The notes under the pieces were generated by a model, which worked only from the letters and a program-made list of their open reading frames with translations, searched no databases and had not been told where the DNA came from. 64,000 nt of DNA from assembly GCF_001949145.1 (NCBI RefSeq), contig NW_019091390.1:186001-250000 (forward strand), in the 5' to 3' direction. The translations under genes and the position numbers were made by a program. Numbering within the stretch: the first letter of the stretch is position 1; each line of letters opens with the position of its first letter. The stretch is from Acanthaster planci (lineage: Eukaryota; Echinodermata; Asteroidea; Valvatida; Acanthasteridae). Positions 1 through 13,900 of the stretch are shown in pieces.

Positions 1-3000
1 GGTGACACATTGGGTTAACAAGAGCAAATCCAGGCCTTTTTTGTTGAGTCTCCTCAAAACTCAGTGAAATGGAAATCCAATTCATGGCCATTTCTCGAGT
101 CTGTGAAAACAGTATTTATTATTTAGCGCAGCAGGCTCGACATAATCCTCTCCCGTCGTAATGCCCAATCAGAGTTTGCCGTCGAGAGGAGTGCCAGGAG
201 AGCATTCAGGAGATTTTAAAGGGTTAGCAAAGATATTTTTCAATGAACTGATATAGAAAAGGAAATTTACTTGCAACTTTCCAAAAAGCAGAATTCCTGC
301 ATGAATAAGTTTCAGCTCCCAAAAGGATTCTTTGAAAGAACCTTTTGGACCGATTTTTGGACCCCGGATTTATAAGACAGAGAAGAGGCCCTCAGAACTC
401 TGTGTGTGTTTATACATTGGGAATTGCAAGTACGCTTTAGTCATTGGCAATGTTGTGCCTGTAATTTGAGCAGTCTTTGAAATGAAGGGCTCCCGAAATA
501 CCGGTAGGTCAATTTCCATTACCGAGAGGGTAAGCACTTATACAATGAGATTTAGTGTTGTCTCGGATCTCAAGGCTCAGGTAGAACTAGGGAGTGTGTA
601 CCAAGTGTCTGCTCCCGTTACAAAGCTGAACATGTGCTTTTAAGTGTCAAGTAGGTTTATGACTGGTATGAGCAATGATGCGACAACAGTGGCCATCAAT
701 ACATTTGGCTGCATGCAGACACTGAGTAAGAATAGATGATGTTTCTTTTGTTCGAAGGGATGACATAAAACTTTGCAGTGGTGTCAACTTGACAACTCTG
801 ATTGGGGAGATATCTCAGCAGTAACCTCAAGCAATCACTTGCAGATCCTGGGCTTATCGGAGAGTTGGGAAAAATATCTCCCTCCATTCTGTTTAGCGTC
901 CGTCCGTATGCTTGGCAAAGTCAAGCAATGAAAGGACGCAGGAATGGAGACTGTGCGTCCCGTTAAGCACAGTGTTTCCAAATTTATGTCAGGAAGCCGA
1001 TGTCTAATGGATGTCACTGAGGGGTAGATCGGCGCTCCGTCAATTCATCAGAAATGGCGGAAGGAGGAGCGAAGGGACTGAAGTGATCCATCACATTGGT
1101 TGAGAAAGCCAGACGCTGCAGCGGCCTGTGGAAAAAAAAAATTAGTCTTAACTTCTACATGATAGGAGGTCTCAGTTTGAAAACTTGAGCATTGTTCTAG
1201 GACATGTGTACTGGCCATCCATCCCTAGCAGATGCCTTTCTGCAGCGTTGATTTTGCAATGTGGACGTAGAGAGAGTAAAAATGAAAATGGGTGGGTTGT
1301 ATTTCTCCCTTTAAGTGTGCCGCCAAACAAAAATGGGTTTTTGTTGCCAAAGTAGGACAGGTCCAAGAGAGCAAATTATCGGTGACGGGCCGACTGCATT
1401 AAGCATGCATGACGTTTCCTGCGAGAAGGTGTCATGTTAACTTGGCACGACCGGCAGCCGTGAAAATGTGGCGCACGGGCGGTGGGGAATATAGCTGTTG
1501 TCAAGGCAACTGGGAAAAATTGTCACCCGAGCCTGAATTTCCCTCCTGGTGTGAATGGCTCTCAGCGTCCAGGCGCTGTGTTAATCAGTTCGGTCGAGAG
1601 TGGGTGGGGGGGGGGGGACCGGGGTTCCCCTGTAGTGTAGGGGTGTGAATACTTTTGATTTTGGAAGTCAAGGGAGACCAGTGTCTCAAAGCTAAATTGC
1701 AGCTTGATTTACCACGATAAAGGAGGATACGCACATGCTTGTGATATTTGTCCAAGCTGAAAGTACCGAACGATGTGAAATACATATAAGGCCAACCGAT
1801 GTTTTAAAATTACTCTCGCAGTACATGTAGATTAAAGTCTATCAATTTTTGCATGCCTACAAGAGAAGAAGAACGAGCAGCATTTACAACTTGTGTTAGT
1901 TACCAACCTCTCCATGCTGTGCCCCATTTTCAATCTTAATGTGAAAAAAAAATTGTGTGGATCCGGTGACATTTCGGCTTGTAATCCTTCCACTTCACTT
2001 TGCTAACGAGTCAAATTTGGCCAGCAAGGCTGTATTCCTTTGCCTTGGGGAACTCATTGGAGTTTTGCCTGGGGATATCCCATACAATTGACCCGCAAGG
2101 TCTCTGGTTCAGGCTTAATTACTCTCAGTAACAGACTTGTCATGGCCCAACCCAGACAGACAGTCAAAACAACTTATCCCAGCCCCAACTGCTCTGCACA
2201 AACCACACACACACACACACAAAAAAAACACCTGAGAAGGTAAACACAATGGTAGACAGGGGCATTGTTCACCTGTTTTTAGGAGGCGCAGGTCCATGAA
2301 AAGCTGGGGGGGGGGGAATCACATTCCTGTACAGTGTGTGGGGAGAAACTATGTACATGTACAAATGTTCAGCCCAAATTGTTGGAATCCACACAGCTTG
2401 ATTGATGGTGTGGCCAAGGGGATCACACTCAGGCTCGTTAGGGGACAAGAGAAATGTGACCATGGGCATCCCTGTTGATTACTATGCTAGGGTGTATTCA
2501 AGTGCCAAGCTGCTGCACCTTTTTGTGTGTGAACAAAACACTGTTACTATGATTTATCGAGAGGTTGTTATTTTGGCACCGTGTGTTGGGTGGTTTTTTT
2601 TTTTTAGTCAGAATTTGTCTGCGTCTATGGATGTATATACATGTGTAACGTGTGCATGTAGTCCCTGCTCTGTGGTTGCTCTACCCTGATATTATACTGT
2701 CCTTATCAACTGACGCACACGTACCAGCTGTTGCCCAGTGCCTGTCCTCAAAAAAGGACAATTTGTTTTTGGTTATATCTTGGTGTGATTTCATACGCTT
2801 TAGCCTCAGATAATCATCATCTAGTTTTCCCCCTTCCATGCTACTGAAGTCGTCATTTTACTTTCCTGTTTCTCATCTCACCTCTGTCTTGAAATCACTA
2901 ACATGTGGTGACATCACTACCATGTGGTGACATCACTAACATGTGATGACATCACTAACACGTGGTGACATCCCGCTGAAGTTGTTCCGCGCTGCATTGT

Positions 3001-4988
3001 TTCCAACATGCTGTGTCTGTCAGAGTGCGGTGCAGGCGATTCGTCCTGATTTGAAATGAAGGTTCATTTTAGAACTGGAAAAACTGAGAGTTTGAAACCC
3101 ATTTCCTGATTTGGTATCTAATGGCTGATTCCGTCTGTAGATTCTTTGAAAATCTTTCTTTCCTTTTTTTTTTCGTTTTGAACATAAAAACTCCTTGCCC
3201 AAACTCTGCTTAAAAGTTAAGACATTGCTACTTTTTCTGTCATGTTGGCAGTGCCAAAGAAAACCTCGGAAACTCATTAAGCCAGCAAAGAAACTGAACA
3301 GAACCTGTACAAGATTGCATCCTATTGCTCATGGAGAGATCCGTGAATCATGTGTTAATGCTTTGAATGCTAACATTTTTTTTCTTCCGTCTTGTTTCTC
3401 TCCCTTCTCATTTCTCCCTCTCTGATTCTCTCTCTTCCCCCCTCCCACCTTTTCCCCTATTTCCATTTCATCTCATCGGAAATCCTGAAATTCCCGTCTG
3501 CATTTTATGTTCCCATTTTGTACTTTTTTTCTTCATTTCATATCATTGCCCACGCTTTGTGGATAATTTTTCATCTTTCTTTTTTCGACGTTCCTCTTTA
3601 AAAATGTGTCCCCTGTTCTGGCTCCACACACTTTCTTCCCCTCTCCTGTCCCTCTCCAACCTTAACACAAACTCGCTTCCGTTCTGTCCCACGCCCTCAT
3701 TCTTTGTGAACGTGCATTACAATAATTTCATATGATTGCTCATTCTCATGCCAAATTAAATATTTTATGCCCGCTCTGTCACAAATCCTGCCCCTTGCGT
3801 GTCTGTGTGTGTGTGTGCATCGGCTTGCGTCATCCCTGTTTGGAACTATTGAATGACTGAAAATTGATCTCTGTTTTCTCGTTTCTCACAACGTGACTCC
3901 ACCTGCACTATAACCCCCCCTCCCGACCCATTCTCCCAATATATTTTCTTCCTGTAGGATATTGGAATCCACAGTTCAAAGTATCACGCCACGGTACTTT
4001 TCCCTTAGAAGTCGTTATCTGTGTTGACCACTTAATGTCTGTCATGAACAGCGGCTTGGAAACTATAGTTTTAGAATTCAATTTTTTAAAATTGTTTTTA
4101 CTGTAGGATATAGTGAATGGAAATACTCAAAATACACCCAAATGAGGTTATTGTGATTCAGATTGCTTGGATTTGATTGGATTCTTGTTAGTTACACAGT
4201 GTGTAAATCTTTGCAGTCATGATATCGGTTGATGTTACATGTGCTTTGTACGCTACTTGACTTTTACTGTAATAGTTCTAAGCTGAAAAATAAATGGGTC
4301 ATAAGTGTAATCAAAATCAATAAATCATGTCATAGTCAAATTAGAAATACAGTCACTTTTTAATTACTCGGTAAGTCGAAAGGTTTTCATATTTCAATAT
4401 CTGAAATTTTGTATTTTTTCTTTTCTTCTTTCCCCATTTCCCCTTCCGTCTTTTATCTCCTCAAAATGTTTTGTTCATGCAATACCTTGACTTCCAAATA
4501 AAACTCCCCATTCATCTGATCAACTCCCCTACCGTTTGTCATGACTTCCCATCACATCGGTCCATTCCATTCCTTTCTGTTTTTGTTCTTTTGATGTCCC
4601 ATGTCTTGCCCTCACCCCTTTTTTTTTTGAATTACATTTGATCAACTATGCCTGGCTACCCACACTTCATCATCATCTTTTTCTTTCCGCTGCTGTGGTG
4701 TTCGATCCACTTCGTTGTCTCTCATTGGCTGACCCCACCACTCTGCGTCTGCTTTTCATCATTGACACCTGCCTTTCTCTTCTCTCAACCCCGCCTGCTC
4801 TCTGACTCCGCCCTGCCCTTTGACATCGACCCCTTTGCGTCCACTTCCTTCAATTGTCTGTCACACCTTCCAACCACACCCACTTTCCCCAATCCACCAC
4901 ACCACCATAAACCCTTCTCCCACCAACCACACCCACCTTTCATCCAACCCCCCCCCACCCTCTCTTTTCCTCTTCTCCTTTCTTGTAG
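1..4988. other. Non-coding region, probably intron of the PTB gene
   Basis: I see no exon of a recognised protein here. The RRM1 exons of the PTB gene that begins to the right are not visible, so this stretch is most simply intron sequence of that gene, with the earlier exons left of the window. It holds a CA microsatellite near 2204-2221, a 19-bp tandem array at 2894-2969, and strongly pyrimidine-rich blocks at about 3370-3680 and 4390-4988 that lead into the acceptor at 4988. A possible 36-nt exon at 3959-3994 was considered but matches no PTB segment. Confidence 0.6.
2894..2969. repeat. 19-bp tandem repeat, four copies
   Basis: Four adjacent copies of a 19-bp unit containing ACATGTGGTGAC and ATCACTA, with one or two changes per copy, each starting 19 bases after the last. 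It lies in presumed intron sequence and has no visible function. Confidence 0.85.
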
Positions 4989-7900
4989 ACGGTAGCGGTA
5001 CAGGCTGCCCTGGCTGCTGTCAACGCCGTGCTAAACAGCCCCTCCTCTGCCGGGGGTCTTCTCTCTGATAGCGACTCCTCTTCTGGCTCTCTGGACAAGA
5101 ACACTGTCTCTGTTGGTGTCACTTTTCTTTTCGATTTTCACCTTTTTATGTACATTATTTTTTTTCTCCTTTATCTCTGAATGTAACTATTGTGCTCCTC
5201 TGAATCTGTACCTCTTAATCTTATTTCCAGTTCTGCCTCGGATTTCAATAGTTGTGGAGTTTGACAAAAGATGTAGTTTAAACAGAAAATAAAAGAATAC
5301 TGATGTCAAAATATAAAAGTTAATCTCCAATGTTTGCTTGTTTTTTGTTAAAAGAGAAAAGAAAATCAATTCAATATGCATTTAAATTTTTTTTATTATA
5401 ATTATTTACAATTTGCTGTGTTAAAGAAATAGATATTAACTTGCAACTTTTGTATTGAATACAAGAAATCCCTGCGGGTAGTTTTGTTTGAAACGTTTAT
5501 GGATCCTGTCGAATCTTCCACCGTACAGGAAACCATTGACACATTGTTTGTACATGTTCTAGAACTTTAAGGGACCTTGAGACTGAGATAGAGGCTGAGC
5601 TCTCAAACCATCCATTGGTATTTGAAGTATCTGGGAGGGTTAGGTATGGTTTATGGGTCGGTTTGCCTAAACCTGTTGTTTGTCGAGATTAAAAGTTAAT
5701 TTGTCACTTAGTTTATTCACATTTCTGTTGCCTTTGTATCTTTCCGTCCCGTGAAAAATGTGTAAAGAGCTAAAAAATAGTTAAATGAATCCAGCAAAAT
5801 AAAAGAAACTAATATGAACACGAATTCCCTTGTATTTTCTGATGTACAGTGCGTGGCAGCCCAGGCAGCAATACAGGCCACCCAAGCCCTCCTGCCCCAA
5901 CACCAGCTGTCCCCACCCAAGGTGGCCGACAGCCCTGGGGGCCCCCAGCACGTCCTGCGCGCTGTGGTAGAGAACATGATCTACCCAGTCAATGTGGACA
6001 TCCTGCACCAGATCTTCTCCAAGTACGGCACGGTGCTGAAGATTGTTACCTTCAACAAAAGCAGTGAGTTGAAGGGCCGGAGAGATTCCCTTTCTTTCCT
6101 TCTTTCTTTTTCATGAACCCCACCTTGGTAATTCAGTTTTGGTTATATTTGTTGCCTCTTTTACAAATAAGTCACAAACGGCCTGGGTGCTGGTGTTTTC
6201 CTTCAATATTTGATGTGCCCCCCCCCCCCGTCAGATTTCGTCAGATTTTACTTTGGCCAAATTTCACACTCTCCCTGCAGTGGAGCATTCTGATGCAAAA
6301 GACTTCAAACGTTTGACTTGTTTTGACTGTTTACATCTTTTTCAGATGTTTTTCAGGCCCTCATTCAGTTTAGCAACAGTGCAGAAGCCACTCAGGCCAA
6401 AAGTGTAAGTACCCATTTCGAAGCGAGGATCGCCGGTTAAATTCTGGTCTTAGGATTTTTCAACTGAACTTCTTTTGAAAATTCTTATTTTTTTCATGAT
6501 CTCCACAAACGTATCCTTCTGTTGTGCAAACGCAAACATTTTCTTTATCCAGGGTTGCCGTAGTTATGGAAAACCTGGAAAGAGTAAAAAAAAAAGTCGA
6601 ACTTAATAATGAGGTTGGGAAAAAGTCATATCAAAAGGGGACAATGTCAAAAGTCGTGGAAACGTTAGACATTTTGCAAGGACCGGTTGATTTTGTAAGC
6701 CTTGAACTACACGATGAGAATCTGATATCTACACGTTGTACGTGCACTGTTTTCAAGCTTCAGTCTGAATTTAGATGAACTACTTGCTGGTAATGGATTT
6801 GAATAATTTTGTTGAGGAAAAATCATCAAAAATTCATGGAATGTTATTGTCCCAACAGTGCAGTGGTTTGTTATATTCATGCACACACAGCGGTTGTCAC
6901 TGAGATGGCAACCCAAATTTCTGTGTTTTTCAATAACCACCAATCCCCAGTTTTGCTGTTCTGTCTGTCCGTTTAGACCTTAGATGGACAGAACATCTAC
7001 AATGGCTGTTGTACCCTGCATATTGAGTTCTCCAAGCTTCCAGCCTTGGTGGTCAAGTACAACAATGACAAGAGTAGGGACTACACCCGGGATCTGCCCT
7101 CCGGAGACGGCATCGCCACCCAGGATGGCTTTGGTGGAATCGGGGGTAAGGGAAGGGAGGAACATGGCCCGTGGAACACCCTGGTCGTGTCCATTTGCTG
7201 CATTCGAAAATTGCCCGAAAGCCAATTGCTGCATTCGAAAATTGCCCGAAAGCCAATTTTGCAGTGGAGAAATGTTGCTTAGAAAATTCTCTTGACCAGC
7301 AAGGGAAGAGAGAACAAGTCAGCCTATTTCATCCACAATTTGCTGAATTGCTCAACAAATTAATGAAGCTTGACAGATAAAGGCCGAAATGTTGGACACA
7401 ACATTCAGAATTTTTTTGCGTTGCTCAGGAAAAAAAGTTGTGACAAATGTCAGGCAAGATCTCCTCATCCGCCGTTTTATATAACCACTTAACAGATTCA
7501 GTTGCTCTTTGGAAATAAGATAGAGCAGTTGAGAAAAAGATTTAGGAGATGAAGCATGCCATTGGCAGTTACCTATTTCTGTGAAGCTCAAATCATTCAC
7601 GCTGAGCCAAACGTTTGCGTAACCAGTTCCGAATTCCTGTTTTCTCCACCCCTCGAGAAAAAAAAATTATTCAGATATAGACAAAATAGCAAAGGTTTGA
7701 TTGCAGTTCGTATTGCTGTGCTTCCGTTTGTGACTCACAGTGAATCTGTGAAAGCATCTGAATCCCATTTCTATTTCTGATGTTTCTAACCTTTGGCAAG
7801 CTGAACAAATCATTAGAACCGCATGTCATGGGTTTAGTTTTCGCTGAACTCCTCTGAGATATCCATTCTGCCATGTAATCAGGGAATGAGGGTCACACGC

Positions 7901-10900
7901 ATGTTGTCCTTGGGTCTTGCTGTGCCTTGCAGTTACCCCTGTGCTGGTAAACCGTTCAGTGCGCCGTGCTTCAGTGATGTGCTTGTGTACTGTTGCTTTG
8001 CTTTTGTTTTTCCCAGAGGGAGTTTTAACGCCACAGTCGACACCTCTGGAGTTGGCTGCTCTTTGCAGTGCATTAACATGTAGCTCGGGTTGATGTCTGG
8101 CAATGAAAAAAAAGGCTTGCTAACAGTGAGCCATTTGTGGGTTCGGTTTGAATGGTATCCTTTGCCCTAGACTTTGACTCGAGTGCCCATTCGAAGCCAC
8201 CAGATGCTGTTGCATAACATAATCAAGTATTTTTGAGAAAAGTCTTAAAAACCATCAGACTTTCAATTCTCATCCGTCAACAGTGAAGAGCTAATTAACG
8301 TTTGTCATCTTGTTGGCCGATGTCTACAGGTCATTAGAAATAAGATTTCTTGAGTCAAGTCATATACTTGGCAGGAATTAAGTTCTCGAGTCCAGAGAAC
8401 TCCAAGTTTAATATGTCGATCATGTGATAACGTCAGGTCATCAGATAACGTTCCACTTGAACCCACAGAGGGCATAAAACTAGTTGCAATATGGCCTGGT
8501 TCACTCTTATGCTCTGTATCACCCCCTCCCTTGTCATCATTTTGTGTTTCACTCTCACAATGGTGTTATTTTCCCACTTCAAGGCACCGTTTATATGTTA
8601 CTGTTTTTGTAAAAAGCCTAACCACTCAGTTCTTGTCTTGCAGTGGGAAGTGTGGAATTTTATGTCACAATTTCAGTGTTTTATTTTGACCGTTACATGT
8701 TTTTACCGTCACAATTCTAATGCAAGTGTTCTCGTGTTTGTGTACTTCATGGGCTGCGTTTAATGAATCGTAAATGATTCTAAATGTTTTGAAAATCATA
8801 TCTGTTGAATTCTACATGCAGTGCTAAGATACATGTATATTTAGAGATACTTTTTCCTTGCATGAAAATCATGATAGAAACTCCGCTTTCAAGGAAACAA
8901 ATCAACAAATCTCCTCAGAATAACCCCTTGACTGTACTGTGGTTCCTTTAATTGTTTTGCTTTTTACTACAAATGGTGTAAACATTCTCCTCAGGGGAAA
9001 AAAATAGTCTGTGATGAACTGGAACAATAATCCTCCGGTGGTTGGCATATTTTTTCCCCCTAACATAGGACATGCGATGATGCCTAACGCGTTACAGATG
9101 GCGTCTCTCAGTACGTCACCGTTTAGTCCGACAGCTGCCACACTAGCAGGCTTCCCCACGGCAGCAGGTACAGAACCAAAAAAGCGAAACCCAAAAGATC
9201 TTCAGGAAGCTGTGTCTCTCTCACTCTCTCTTCACCTTCTGGCTTTGTTCTGAAACTTACTCAGCTTCTGATTCTGCCTTGCCAAATTCAAACTTCAGCT
9301 TTTCTGGTTCTCACCTCTAAATTTTTTTTTTTCCAGTGTCCCACCCCTATCTCTCGGCTTTGGAATGATCCTCTGCTTTGGTCTCTGTATGTGTCGTCCG
9401 GATAGTACCACTATACTTAAAGGGGTGTCTCACTTGGCAGTTTGTTTTTGATTCAGACACCAAACAGTTATTGATTGATATAAAAACAACTGAAAGTTGT
9501 ACTCATAAATTAAAACTAAACACGGTAGACAACTGTTTTGAATACTAGTTGCAAACGTTTGTCCACCGAAGAATTTTTTTTTCATTGATATGTTGACTCT
9601 TTTGAAAATTTCTGCTGTGGTTTTGTTTTTCAAAGTATTCAGTCTTAAATTTTTAAATACACTTTAGTTCACTTGTTCTAGGATTGTTTTGGCAGATGTA
9701 CCTTAACAATGTGTCAGTGTTTGGTTAGCTATCATGGCCATTATTACATGCTGCATTATTCCACTGTACTCGTTGCATGTTCCTATTAACTAACTGACAA
9801 TATACATTTGATTGTTTGAAATGCAAGCCGTCAAGAGATATAGTTATATTTCCATCACCGTGGTATAATGTTTGACTATAAGTCAATTTTTAGCCACTGC
9901 TTTTCAGTTCTTTTTTTCGTGTCATGTACATGTAACTCCATCTTGTGTTCAACAAAGCTTGTGTAGCAACTCCTAGAATGACAAGAAATAAAGGCTCCAA
10001 AAGCACCCTTTTTTCCCAGTTCTTCCCAACTGTTTCAGCAATGGAGAATTCAGTCACGATCTTCTGCCAAAGCAAGGGGTGGAAGGGTCTTGAAGCTTCA
10101 GACGAGGTTTTGCTTTTAGGGAGATTGTGAAGAATCCTTGAGGTTTCCATGGGACATGCTCAAATCTGTGACCTCCTGCTGATTTGTGCAGAGACATTTA
10201 CCCAGTTTTCCTTCAGGTGTCACTTTGTTTCAGTAAAAGCCACAAGAAGAACAAAATTCCGGCTCTGACATGTCACTGTTACAGAGCTGCCGTTGTCAGG
10301 TTACCTTGGCTTTCATCTGAAACTTTAGGGGAAGGAGAGAGTTTTCAAAGTATAAGACAGCAGACTTAGCAGCTGTGCTCTCTGAGCTGAGTGACATGTA
10401 CATCAACCTTCCTTGTTGGCCTCCCAATATGTCCGAAAGAAATAACTGGCAAATAAAAACTTGACTCAATTCACTCCATTCGAGGAGACAGGTCACAGCA
10501 CATTGAGAAAGCAATGTCAGACGTTATGCCACGTTGCGCTGGAGCATGTGTCATGAGCAGAGCATTAACACACTTTGCTCTGCTGTTCAGTTTTAACAAT
10601 CCATGTTTCCCTCATTCTCATGTCATTTCACTCTTCCAAAGTATCCCAAAGCAGTGAAGCGTCATGTCGCTTTTGAAACAAAGAAATTCATAGTTTGGTG
10701 CCGTGTTCAATTAGGAGTAGCTCCACCGCCTTCTCCTACACACCACACGGTTTTTCTTGGAGCCTGTAGGAAGTGCATCTCTTGTCCTCGTTTTTCAACG
10801 TGCGTGCTCTGTGCCTTAGTGTTTATTGTGTGTGTTGCGTCAGTGGTGGATTGCCGAGCTATGAAGGCAAACCTTGGGTTCTTATATTTTCAGGAAAGTT

Positions 10901-13900
10901 GTCTCCGTGCAAGGGAGAGAAGAAACCAACAACAAAAATTTAATCCAGTCGGCAGCGCTGAGTTGCTGTAGGTTTGTGCCTTGAACGCTCCTAGGTCCAC
11001 CACAGCCCGAGTCATCCAAATCCAGAATTGCCATTTCTGTTTCGATCCTCTACCCCAGAACTTCCATTTCATCTTCTCTCTATTTCCCCTCTGTTTATTC
11101 CATGCCTTTTATTTGAATATTCTGAGTCAGATGTGTTTCTAAGAACATGAATTGTGAGTTGTGTACTCCACAGCAGATGTTTATTTCTAACACGTCACTG
11201 TAATTTTATTGTTGATTTAATTCAAATGACCGTGGAAAAAAATGCCTCTCATGTTGTCAGTCAATCACTTGTGGAAGTTGATTACTTGAAGCTGTCAAAC
11301 AGTGAAGTTGAGAAGCAGTGAATACACTGATACAGGTATCAAAAATGAGCCAGTAGTTGCAAGTTTTGCTCTTGAAATTCAGCAGGTGGAGATGGGTTTT
11401 TTTTTAGCATTTTTTGTCTTTTGAGAGGTCTTGAGGAGAGCTGGGTGAATCAGTCTTAAAATCGGTCCTGTCTTCCGTCAGTTCCAGGTTTAGGCAGTGC
11501 CTTCATTGGCGGCAGTGTGCAGCAGAATGCAGCGGCGGCCGCAGCCTTACGTTTCCAGAACACCCTGGCCATGCAGGGCCTCCAAGGCATGCAAGGCCTA
11601 CAGGGTATGCAAGCCATGCAAAGCATGCAGGGAACACCGGTGCTCCTGGTCAGCAATCTCAACACAGAAGTAAGTTTGATTTCAGGAGAACTTCAAGCCG
11701 GTTGGCTTGTTTCCAGCTTGAAGCTGAGGGTCTTGTTCACTGGATTAAAGTGATCTTGAAGGAAAAATCTTACAATGTAGCTTTCGGCTTTGCCTCTTTG
11801 CCCCCCCCAAAAAAAAGGGGGGGGGGGAATTGTTATCAGCATGAATCAGATGTTAGAAATGAAGAAGTAGGTTTTTGTCTCAACCAGTTCACATCAAGTT
11901 TCTTCTCTTTCAACATGTAAGCGGAAATTTCACAGGAAGGGTTTTGATAATACGATAATAAAATCACTTGAAAAAAAATCTTGTAGCTAAAATAATTATA
12001 TGGCGACTGGCCATCCAAATTACACACTTGTCAAGAGGTTTGCAGAAAGGGAGTAGAAAAGACAGTGCTCTCGGCTAATACTTTTCCTGGCTTCATATAA
12101 ATTGTGTTTTGGTTTTCATCAAGGTTTTCATGGGCCATCCTCTGGATATCTTGCTTGAGTTTCAATTTCTGGATGTTCTCTTGTAGTTACCGATACAAAA
12201 TGAGAAATGGGGGGCTCTTTTTCAGGGGTCTGTTACCTTGTAGCTGCATCTTTAACTTGTCTTGTTTTCAGCTACAGTTTTAGTTGGTTTTTTTTTTTTT
12301 CAATCTGGTATGTTTTCATTCCTGTTGCATTTTTTATTTAATACTTTTTTCAAGGCATTATTTACTTTTAAATTTACTCAGTATTTTACTGATTGTTTTT
12401 TTTTTTTACTCAGCCGTTTTTACATATTTAGAAGCCCTTCCCTAAATAAGAATGCCCGTGTGAATTTGCTAAATGGGTTACATTTCGAAAGTTTCGAGAT
12501 GTTGGGAAAAAACCAAAGGGAAAGGTCTTGAGATTGAAGAAATCTTTTTGAATGAGGACTAAGAAACCCCAAATGAAATGTTTCTCATTTTCCTATCAGC
12601 TGTTGATTTAGTTGAAGAGAAGAGTTTACCTGAGGTATTCTCTACACTAAACAGTGAATACACAAATCCCTGGGTTCCCCTTGGCACATGGATGTCTTCC
12701 AGTCTCCATTATAGTTTTACTATTCGCACATCTGCAAAGAAAGGAAGGCAAAATGAACCTTGATTGAAATGGCTACAGATGTGCAGCGAGCATTAGTTTG
12801 CTGTAAAGCGATCGTGGGGGGGGGGTTATGGCCAGTTTGCAGAAAGAGGCATTTAGAGGCTGGTTCTTAAAGAAATGGAACTCGGGTTTCTTTTTTGATT
12901 GTCGGGCCGCAGCCATTTTTGGAGTTAGTGGCATTGGGAAATGAGAAGCATTTCCTTTTTTACGTGAAGATATAAAAGAACTTGATTTACTTTCCCACGT
13001 GCTTGTGCAAGAAGAACAGCAGAGCTGGAAATTCTTTGACAAATACTACTAGTGTCTTTTTTGATATTGCCATGTGGTGGACAGACACTGCCCCTTGCTA
13101 ATGTAACCTGATCAACTGTGATACAAATTGTTGATTTGTTTTCTCTCTTTCTCCATCTCTCCTCTTTCCGCCTCCTCTGTGTCATGTTGTCGCTGTATCG
13201 CCCTCACAACCTCTGCCTTCTACACGTGTCGCATAGCTGGTCACACCTCAGGCTCTCTTTACCCTCTTTGGTATGCACTATTTTACGTTTTTGTCCCCAC
13301 CCCTTCCCCCCCACCTTGTTTCCTACCCGTGACCTAACCCTGTCTGAAACCTTATTTCCCATCCTCCTCCCTACCCATTCCGTCCACCCACCTCTTCCCC
13401 GTCTTGCCGAGCCCTCTGTACCACCCTTCTCCTTACACTGATTCCCACAGGATTGCCCCACCCTGATACCTTCCTTACACCCTTCCCTTACCCTGTCCCC
13501 TATTGTCCTCCCATCTGACCCAAGTTCTCCATACCTTGCCCTTATTCACCCAGCCCCTCCCCATGACCCAGCAACTCTCCCCCATCCTCTGTTGTTTTCC
13601 CTTCCTATATCCCCTCCCAGCCCCTGAACCCCGGAATTTACCCCTCTACCCTTGCCCAACCTGTACCCTCACCAAATCCATATCCCTCCCCTACCTTTGC
13701 CAAAATCCCTGCCCCAGCCAGATACCGCATCCTATCCCACCCTCAGCCCATTTGTACCCCACCAGCCCATGGTGCTTTTTTGTAACTGATTGGTATATAA
13801 AACTGTCTTGATGAGCTTCCTGGCATATAAAATCCAAGAGCCACAGCGTAAAACTGTTCCATTTTTAAAAAAATGATTTTGAAATGGGAGAAAAACTAGT

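Noticed and set aside
3367-3735. 122-codon Phe/Ser/Leu-rich frame
   Set aside because: It is a reading of a pyrimidine-rich intron tract, not a protein.
3959-3994. Possible 36-nt PTB micro-exon (acceptor TGTAG, donor GTACTT)
   Set aside because: The translation (DIGIHSSKYHAT) matches no PTB segment I know, and similar chance acceptor-donor pairs are common in CU-rich introns.
13118-13811. Several Pro/Leu/Ser-rich frames over 100 codons
   Set aside because: They are by-products of the CU-rich intron around the 34-nt exon.
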